The translations under genes and the position numbers were made by a program. From assembly GCA_001774505.1 (NCBI GenBank), contig MFAF01000015.1, positions 7,270 through 16,483 on the forward strand: a stretch of 9,214 nt of DNA. The letters run 5' to 3'. The notes under the pieces are model-generated. The model worked only from the letters and a program-made list of their open reading frames with translations. It was not told the DNA's origin and searched no databases. The DNA comes from Candidatus Coatesbacteria bacterium RBG_13_66_14. Its GTDB lineage: Bacteria; RBG-13-66-14. Shown here one piece after another: positions 4,980-9,214 of the stretch (position 1 is the first letter of the stretch; each line of letters begins with the position of its first letter).

Positions 4980-6095
4980 ATGCTTTTAAAGGAGTTGTCC
5001 GAGCAGGACATCATCAAGCGGCTGACCGCGATTCTATTGTCTGACAGCCCGTCGCGGATCGCCGAAACGGACACCCTGCGCACCTCCCGCGAGGACAGGC
5101 AGCCCTCCAGCGGCAGCGGGCGGTTCAGGCCCCCGCTGATGCGCGGAGTGCGCCTCGGTCCGGGCCACGACGCCGCCGTGGTCACCCCGAACGCCGGGTT
5201 CGATCTGGTGGTCACCTGCGACCAGCAGGTCGAGGGCACCCACTTCGACCTCGAGCTCATGGGGGAGGAGGCGGTCGGCCGGAGGGCCTTGGCCGCGGCG
5301 GTGAGCGATCTGGCCCCCTTCGGCGCCACGCCGCTCTGGGCCACCATCTCCGTGGCCGCCTCGCCGGAGGTCAAGCTGGAGACCCTCGAACAGGTCTTCC
5401 GCGGCCTGGCCTGGGCGGCCGACGAGCTGTCAGCGCCCTTCTCCGGCGGGGACTGGTCAAAGCTGGCCTTCGTCGGCGGCGACCTGGCCACGACCCGGGG
5501 GCCCATCTACCTGGACATCTGCGTCATCGGCCAGCGTCCCAGCACCTGGGCGCCCGGAGGCCGGGCGGGGGCGAACCCCGGCGAAACGGTCTACCTGAGC
5601 GGTCCCACCGGGATGGCCGCGGGGGGCTTCTGGCTCTTAAAAAACCAGAAAACCACCTTCTCCGGCTCCGAGAAGCTGCGCAAGGCCTTTCTGTGGCCGG
5701 AAGTCGAGCTGGAACTCGGCGTCCGGCTCTGGCGCGACACCCGGCTCACCACCTGCGCCGACACCTCCGATTCCCTTTCGGAGCAGCTCCGGCTTCTTGC
5801 GGAGGCCTCGGACGTGGGGGTGCAGGTTTCCGAGGACCGCCTGCTTCTGCCACCTACCCTCGTGACGGTCGCCGAAGCCATGGGAGTCGAGCCGGTGCGT
5901 CTGGTCATGGGCGGCGGCGAGGATTTCCGGCTGCTGGTTACCGGACCCGAGGGGCTCGAAAGACGCGAGAAGGGCCTCGTTCCCATCGGCAGGGTGCTTC
6001 CCCGGGAGGAGGGGGTCCGCCTCCTCGGGCTCGACGGCGTGCGCCGGGAGCTGCCCGGTCCGATGTTCAGCCATTTCGGCGTCGTGACGGAATAG
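4980..6095 (+). CDS. thiL: Divergent thiamine-monophosphate kinase (ThiL, AIRS-fold family)
   Basis: ThiL phosphorylates thiamine monophosphate to thiamine diphosphate with ATP. The 371-residue protein shows the family order: LSEQDIIKRL (6-15), the metal loop GPGHDAAVV (60-68), TCDQQVEGTHF (79-89), AVSDLAPFGATPLW (107-120), FVGGD and TTRGP (164-175), DTSDSL (261-266) and GGGEDFRLLV (311-320). It is longer than the roughly 325 residues of E. coli ThiL because of a polar insert at about 21-58 and extra residues near 152-170. The usual GDD of the metal loop is GHD here. The ATG has AGGAG 6 bases upstream, overlapping the phoU-like stop codon, so translation is probably coupled. A related AIRS-fold kinase with another substrate cannot be excluded; no other thiamine gene is in the window. 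Confidence 0.8.
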   Translation: MLLKELSEQDIIKRLTAILLSDSPSRIAETDTLRTSREDRQPSSGSGRFRPPLMRGVRLGPGHDAAVVTPNAGFDLVVTCDQQVEGTHFDLELMGEEAVGRRALAAAVSDLAPFGATPLWATISVAASPEVKLETLEQVFRGLAWAADELSAPFSGGDWSKLAFVGGDLATTRGPIYLDICVIGQRPSTWAPGGRAGANPGETVYLSGPTGMAAGGFWLLKNQKTTFSGSEKLRKAFLWPEVELELGVRLWRDTRLTTCADTSDSLSEQLRLLAEASDVGVQVSEDRLLLPPTLVTVAEAMGVEPVRLVMGGGEDFRLLVTGPEGLERREKGLVPIGRVLPREEGVRLLGLDGVRRELPGPMFSHFGVVTE

Positions 6096-6118
6096 CTTTA
6101 TGTGCGCGATTACACGCG

Positions 6119-6142
6119 GGGCGGCTCACTCCGGGCCGTCCC
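6119..6142 (+). terminator. Weak hairpin after thiL
   Basis: GGGCGGC (6119-6125) can pair with GCCGTCCC (6135-6142) with one bulge, followed by TTCTTGATT. The T-run is poor and it abuts the ftsE promoter. It may separate the two operons, but some read-through is likely. Confidence 0.3.
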
Positions 6143-6149
6143 TTCTTGA

Positions 6150-6178
6150 TTGACCTCCGATCCGCCCTGGACTATAAT
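6150..6178 (+). promoter_or_regulatory. Strong sigma70-type promoter for the ftsE operon
   Basis: TTGACC (6150-6155), a 17-base spacer and a perfect TATAAT (6173-6178) form the best promoter in the window. Transcription would start near 6185, 40 bases before the ftsE GTG. No second promoter is evident between ftsE and ftsX, so the inserted pair is probably transcribed from here. Confidence 0.75.
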
Positions 6179-6224
6179 CACCTCAACTTTAAGACTGACA
6201 TCGAGTTAGCGCAGAGGAATCCAC

Positions 6225-6890
6225 GTGGTCCAAGTCGCCAGCTTCCAGCACGTCGCCAAGCGTTACTCCCGCGGCATCCTGGCGCTCCACGACGTCAACC
6301 TCGAGCTCCCCAAGGGGGAGTTCACCTTCCTCACCGGTCCCTCCGGGGCCGGTAAAACCACGTTCCTCAAGCTACTCTTCGGCGAGGAGCGCCCCACGGA
6401 GGGCGAGCTCGCGGTCCTGGGCCACGACATGAACCGGCTGAAAATCCGGGATCTGCCCGGGTTGCGGAGGCGGATCGGCGTGGTTTTTCAGGACTTCCGC
6501 CTCCTGCCCCGGCGGACCACCGTGGAGAACCTGGACATCGCCCTGCGGATCAGGCGCCTGTCCAAAGACGAGCGCCAGCGGCGCATAGACGCCATCCTGC
6601 GCATCGTGGAGCTCGAGGGGCGGGCCGATTCCTTCGCGGAGGAGCTCTCCGGCGGCGAACAGCAGCGCGTCGCCATCGCCCGCGCCATCTCCGGCGACCC
6701 CGAGCTGCTCCTGGCAGACGAGCCGACGGGCAACCTGGACCCCGACCTCTCGCAAAAAATAATGGACCTGCTGCGCAAGATAGCCTCACGCGGCACCACG
6801 GTCATCGTGGCCACCCACAACTACGAGATGGTCAAGCGCGTAGAGGCCCGCGCCATACACATCGAGTCCGGCCGGGTGCTGGTGCAGTAG
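6225..6890 (+). CDS. ftsE: Cell-division ATP-binding protein FtsE
   Basis: FtsE is the ATPase of the FtsEX complex, which sits at the division site and drives peptidoglycan hydrolases through the membrane protein FtsX. The 221-residue protein is full length for the family. It has Walker [10 protein letters not shown] (38-46), the Q-loop in VVFQDFRLL with Gln89, the signature [14 protein letters not shown] (141-154), Walker B LLLADEP (161-167) with Glu166, the D-loop NLDP, and the H-loop His198 in [22 protein letters not shown] is typical of FtsE rather than of other ABC ATPases. The GTG start has AGAGGA 6 bases upstream. Its usual partner ftsX does not follow directly: a two-gene toxin-antitoxin pair starts 12 bases after the stop. 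Confidence 0.95.
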   Translation: MVQVASFQHVAKRYSRGILALHDVNLELPKGEFTFLTGPSGAGKTTFLKLLFGEERPTEGELAVLGHDMNRLKIRDLPGLRRRIGVVFQDFRLLPRRTTVENLDIALRIRRLSKDERQRRIDAILRIVELEGRADSFAEELSGGEQQRVAIARAISGDPELLLADEPTGNLDPDLSQKIMDLLRKIASRGTTVIVATHNYEMVKRVEARAIHIESGRVLVQ

Positions 6891-6902
6891 CGGACCGTAA
6901 CC

Positions 6903-7211
6903 ATGTTCGACATCCGACCCTACATCGAGAAGCTGGAGGAGTTCTGCCGGCGGTGGGGAATCACCGAGGTGGCGCTCTTCGGCTCGGCGCTGCGCGACGA
7001 CTTCGGCCCGGACTCTGATATAGACCTTCTTGCCCGCTTCGAGTCCGGGGTTCACTGGACCATCCTGGACCACGTCCAGATGGAGGACGAGCTGGCGGAA
7101 ATCTTCGGGCGGAAAGTGGACCTTGTGAACAGGATGGCCGTAGAGGAGAGCGAGAACACCAGGAGGAAAAAGGCCATTTTAGGTACGGCGGAGGTCATCC
7201 TTGTACGTTGA
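6903..7211 (+). CDS. mntA: MNT-type nucleotidyltransferase antitoxin (MntA family)
   Basis: The 102-residue protein is a minimal nucleotidyltransferase. The active-site signature GS-x10-DxD is complete: Gly27-Ser28, then Asp39 and Asp41, with the third acidic residue Asp73 in KVDLV. In characterised HepT/MntA pairs this enzyme inactivates the HEPN toxin by adding AMP to a tyrosine next to its RNase motif, so it acts as the antitoxin. It is the upstream member, as in many such pairs, and its last 11 bases overlap the toxin frame. The ribosome-binding site before the ATG is weak. GC content, hand-counted, is about 59%, below the roughly 73% of a 120-base sample of ftsE (6601-6720). The family is firm; the activity is inferred from intact residues. 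Confidence 0.88.
   Translation: MFDIRPYIEKLEEFCRRWGITEVALFGSALRDDFGPDSDIDLLARFESGVHWTILDHVQMEDELAEIFGRKVDLVNRMAVEESENTRRKKAILGTAEVILVR
7190..7195 (+). promoter_or_regulatory. Ribosome-binding site fixing the hepT TTG start
   Basis: GGAGGT at 7190-7195 lies 5 bases before TTG at 7201, inside the 3' end of the antitoxin gene. It is stronger than the antitoxin's own site, so the toxin should be translated well on the shared message. Confidence 0.65.
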
Positions 7212-7542
7212 TGACCCCGCTTACATCGAAGATATCCTTATCGCGGCGCGGAATGCGGATAAGTTCGTCAAAGGCTGTGAATATGAGGACTTCGAAGCTG
7301 ATTCGATGTGCCAGGCGGCCGTCATCCGCCAGCTCGAACTAATTGGAGAGGCTGTAAAATGCCTCACTGAAGCGTTTCGAGACAGGCACCCCGAAGTTCC
7401 GTGGAAGAGGATGGCCGGGATGCGAGACGTTCTGATTCATGGTTATCGGAGGGTAAACGTTTCGGACGTATGGAAAACTGTCAAAGAGTTGATACCGGGG
7501 TTGATTGATAAGGCCGAGGCTATCCTCTCCGAGGAAGACTGA
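7201..7542 (+). CDS. hepT: HEPN-domain RNase toxin (HepT-like, DUF86)
   Basis: The 113-residue helical protein matches the HepT/DUF86 family. It has the N-terminal DDPAYIEDIL start, the middle RQLELIGEA segment (43-51) and the RNase motif R-x4-H-x-Y as RDVLIHGY (75-82), with Arg75, His80 and Tyr82. Characterised HepT proteins are RNases (tRNA and mRNA targets are reported), silenced by AMP addition to the motif tyrosine by the adjacent MNT enzyme; Tyr82 would be that target. All key residues are present, so it is probably active. TTG is the start (strong GGAGGT upstream), overlapping mntA by 11 bases. The gene ends only 2 bases before ftsX, and the ftsX ribosome-binding site lies inside it. 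GC is about 52%, the lowest gene counted here, which suggests transfer from elsewhere. Confidence 0.88.
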   Translation: MYVDDPAYIEDILIAARNADKFVKGCEYEDFEADSMCQAAVIRQLELIGEAVKCLTEAFRDRHPEVPWKRMAGMRDVLIHGYRRVNVSDVWKTVKELIPGLIDKAEAILSEED

Positions 7543-7544
7543 CC

Positions 7545-8414
7545 GTGGGCAACCTGGGCTACTACATCCGAGAGGGGTTCTCCGGACTGCGGCGCGGCGG
7601 CTCCGGCAGCGCCGGCGCGGTGCTCACCGTCGTCCTCTCCATCCTGGTCCTGGGCGTCGTCCTTTTGGTGGTCCGCAACCTCCAGCTCCTCGTGGAGGAG
7701 GCCCGCGCCGAGGTCGAGGTCGAGGCCTACGTAGCCGGCGACCCCGCCCCGACCGAGCTCTCCTACATCGAGACTACCATCACCGGCCTTCCCGGCGCCC
7801 TGGCGGTGCGCTACGTGTCCAAGGCCGAGGCCCTGGAGGAGCTACGCGTCATGCTCGGCGACGATTCCTACCTCCTCTCCGAGATAGAGGAAAATCCCCT
7901 TCCGGCCTCCTTCCGCCTCACGATGGCCCCGGAGTACCGCACCGACGAGCGGCTGGCCCAGACCGCGGAGCAGCTCGAGCTGGTCCCGGGCGTGACCCGC
8001 GTCAGTTACGGGAGGGAGTGGGTGGAATCGCTGTCGGAGATTGTGCGCATCGCGGGGCTCGGGGGGCTGGTCATCGGCGGGGTGCTGGCGTTGGCCTCGG
8101 TGCTGGTGGTGGGCAACGCCGTGGCGCTTTCGGTTTACATGCGGCGGGAGGAGATAACCATCCTCAAGGTCGTCGGCGCCACGCACGGCTTCATCCGGCG
8201 GCCCTTCGTCGTCGAGGGGTTCCTGGTGGGCATCCTGGGGGGGACGATCGGGGTGGTGCTCGTGTACGTCCTCTACGCCACGGTTGGCAAACTGGTCGGA
8301 GCGGAGACGTTCCTGCCCTGGGAGTGGTGGCTGGGGCTGGTGGGCCTGGGCGCGCTCGTCGGCGTCATCGGGAGTTTCTTCGCCGCCGCCGGCCACGTCC
8401 ACCGCGCGAAGTGA
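7545..8414 (+). CDS. ftsX: Cell-division membrane protein FtsX
   Basis: FtsX is the membrane half of FtsEX; it passes the FtsE ATPase cycle to peptidoglycan hydrolase activators in the periplasm. The 289-residue protein has the family layout: a short cytoplasmic N-terminus, membrane segment 23-45, an extracytoplasmic domain of about 46-170, then three membrane segments near 172-198, 226-247 and 260-283. The cytoplasmic loop MRREEITILKVVGATHGFIR (199-218) is the conserved contact region for FtsE. The GTG start lies 2 bases after the hepT stop, with GAGG at 7531-7534 inside hepT as the probable, rather distant, ribosome-binding site. No gene for an EnvC- or PcsB-like activator follows; the operon ends at the terminator 8493-8518. 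Confidence 0.93.
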   Translation: MGNLGYYIREGFSGLRRGGSGSAGAVLTVVLSILVLGVVLLVVRNLQLLVEEARAEVEVEAYVAGDPAPTELSYIETTITGLPGALAVRYVSKAEALEELRVMLGDDSYLLSEIEENPLPASFRLTMAPEYRTDERLAQTAEQLELVPGVTRVSYGREWVESLSEIVRIAGLGGLVIGGVLALASVLVVGNAVALSVYMRREEITILKVVGATHGFIRRPFVVEGFLVGILGGTIGVVLVYVLYATVGKLVGAETFLPWEWWLGLVGLGALVGVIGSFFAAAGHVHRAK

Positions 8415-8431
8415 TAGTATTTTTCGCTTGA

Positions 8432-8480
8432 GACAAGGGGTATCGCCGTGCCCGGCGGGGAGATAGCCCCGTGCTTTGTC
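8432..8480. repeat. Inverted-repeat element, family 2
   Basis: The ends GACAA (8432-8436) and TTGTC (8476-8480) are complementary, as are GGGGTATC (8437-8444) and GATAGCCCC (8462-8470) with one bulge. Bases 8450-8470 are identical, inverted, to 1880-1900, a 21-base match. The element lies between the ftsX stop and the terminator. Confidence 0.65.
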
Positions 8481-8492
8481 CATCTGGAACAT

Positions 8493-8518
8493 CGGGGAGG
8501 CGGCTCCCCGCTTTTTTT
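8493..8518 (+). terminator. Intrinsic terminator of the ftsE-ftsX operon
   Basis: CGGGGAG (8493-8499) pairs perfectly with CTCCCCG (8504-8510) around a 4-base loop and is followed by CTTTTTTT. It lies 79 bases after the ftsX stop. The T-run touches the TAA stop of the convergent lipoprotein gene. Confidence 0.85.
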
Positions 8519-9074
8519 ATCCGTTCAACGCCTTCAGTTGTCCCCAGGACAGGCGGACGGTCCCGGCGTCGCCCACCACCGTGACCCGGACCTCGCGCCG
8601 GTCCAGCTCCTTCCACACCGCTCCCGCCGGTCCCTCGCAGGCGCCGACGACGAAGACCAGCCGCCGGTCGCCGTTTCGGTCGTCCGGCACGAGGTAGAGA
8701 TCGGCGTGGTACGCGCCTCGCCCGGTTAAAGCCCGGTCGGTGACGAAGCCGGTCCAGCGGCAGCCCTCCTGTGCGGGATCGTTGAACTCCAGCCAGGCGG
8801 TCGAGCTCCGACTGGGATCAAGCCGTCCTGCGGCGTACCCGCCGTACCCTTCGGCCGCGACCGACCAGGCGGAGGGTGTCAGGACGCCGAGGAAGCCGCA
8901 GGCCGTTTGGTCGGAGTCGGCCATCACGTGGAGCGTCACGGGGAAGCGCTCCCCGGGCGCAATCCGCGTCGGCGCCTCGATGGAGCTGAAGTCCAGGCAG
9001 CCCGCCGCCAGGACCGGGGCCAGCACCGCGCAAACCGAGCGTAGCGAGCTACGCCCCTGGCGAAACGCTTTCAC
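8517..9074 (-). CDS. Predicted lipoprotein of unknown function
   Basis: The 185-residue protein begins with a basic segment (Lys2, Arg5, Arg8, Arg12), a hydrophobic stretch and VLAAGC, a plausible lipobox with Cys26 as the lipid-bearing residue (Ala at -3 is less usual than Leu). The rest is soluble, rich in beta-type sequence, with further cysteines at about 58, 104 and 151 that could form disulfides. I do not recognise a domain. GTG at 9074 is supported by GGAGG 6 bases upstream. Codons 4-15 are made from a copy of the dispersed repeat seen at 1933-2020. The gene converges on the ftsX operon and overlaps its terminator. The exported location is likely; the function is unknown. Confidence 0.7.
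   Translation of the reverse strand: MKAFRQGRSSLRSVCAVLAPVLAAGCLDFSSIEAPTRIAPGERFPVTLHVMADSDQTACGFLGVLTPSAWSVAAEGYGGYAAGRLDPSRSSTAWLEFNDPAQEGCRWTGFVTDRALTGRGAYHADLYLVPDDRNGDRRLVFVVGACEGPAGAVWKELDRREVRVTVVGDAGTVRLSWGQLKALNG
9032..9064 (-). repeat. Family-2 repeat unit inside the lipoprotein gene
   Basis: Read on the minus strand, the 33 bases run from TTCGCCAGGGGCGTAGCTCG to GCTCGGTTT. They match the tandem unit at 1933-1962 with about three differences. The unit is in frame and encodes FRQGRSSLRSV-C of the signal peptide. Confidence 0.7.
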
Positions 9075-9091
9075 GGTGAACCTCCGAAGGG

Positions 9092-9111
9092 CAAGGGGCT
9101 TAAGCCCCTTG
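9092..9111. repeat. Perfect 20-bp palindrome, second copy
   Basis: CAAGGGGCTTAAGCCCCTTG is identical to 2042-2061, and both are followed by TCT and a T-rich stretch on the plus strand. Here it lies 6 bases upstream of the lipoprotein ribosome-binding site (9085-9081) on the minus strand, so it would fold in that gene's leader. Confidence 0.8.
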
Positions 9112-9179
9112 TCTCTTTGAAGACGCTTCTACACCACCGAAACGCGTTTCCCGCGGAAATGGTTCCCCCGGCGCCGCCC

Positions 9180-9208
9180 TTGACAGGCTCGGGGAGGCCC
9201 CGTAAACT
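9180..9208 (+). promoter_or_regulatory. Sigma70-type promoter pointing out of the window
   Basis: A perfect TTGACA (9180-9185), a 17-base spacer and TAAACT (9203-9208, 4 of 6) form a good promoter at the right edge. The gene it serves is beyond the window. Confidence 0.5.
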
Positions 9209-9214
9209 TGGCGC

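Noticed and set aside
5693..6355. 220-residue plus-strand frame spanning the thiL end and ftsE start
   Set aside because: It runs through two conserved genes in another frame and across the ftsE promoter, and its translation is Arg/Gly/Pro-rich.
7842..8492. 216-residue minus-strand frame over ftsX
   Set aside because: It is a shadow of ftsX: the plus-strand frame has FtsX topology and the minus frame is His/Asp/Pro-rich with no recognisable domain.

Overview
The window looks like chromosomal DNA from a GC-rich, Gram-negative-type bacterium. Two predicted secreted beta-barrel proteins and a predicted lipoprotein imply an outer membrane. Most proteins are recognisable families but fairly divergent, and only 4 of the 12 starts I assign are ATG (5 GTG, 3 TTG). 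Together with several families of short palindromic repeats this suggests a lineage far from the usual model organisms, perhaps an uncultivated phylum, but the window alone does not fix the taxonomy. There are no rRNA, tRNA, CRISPR or transposase genes.

Left part (1-2900). A gene fragment leaves the left edge on the minus strand and is divergent from purN (purine synthesis). The 80 bases between them hold two opposed sigma70-type promoters that share one -10 region. Next come two minus-strand paralogues (973-1638 and 2141-2797), both predicted outer-membrane beta-barrels with 19-residue signal peptides and the same extended -10 promoter motif. The spaces around them are packed with hairpin repeats. 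The 500-base gap 1639-2140 carries the first gene's leader, a composite repeat block and terminator-like hairpins, but no gene I can support.

Centre (3040-6095). A TTGACA/TAATAT promoter drives a tight three-gene operon: a Na+/phosphate cotransporter family protein, a separate PhoU-like protein, and a divergent ThiL-type kinase. The first two form a phosphate uptake and control unit; the third is carried along with them.

Right part (6150-8518). A near-consensus promoter drives ftsE, then a complete HEPN/MNT (HepT/MntA-type) toxin-antitoxin pair, then ftsX, ending at a strong intrinsic terminator. The toxin-antitoxin pair therefore sits inside the cell-division ABC transporter operon, where ftsE and ftsX are normally adjacent. 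It is lower in GC than its neighbours, is flanked by a 6-base direct repeat, and its toxin gene carries the likely ribosome-binding site of ftsX. This is the most notable arrangement in the window.

Right edge (8517-9214). A convergent minus-strand gene encodes a predicted lipoprotein of unknown role whose signal-peptide coding sequence contains a copy of a dispersed repeat. A consensus-like promoter at the far right points out of the window.
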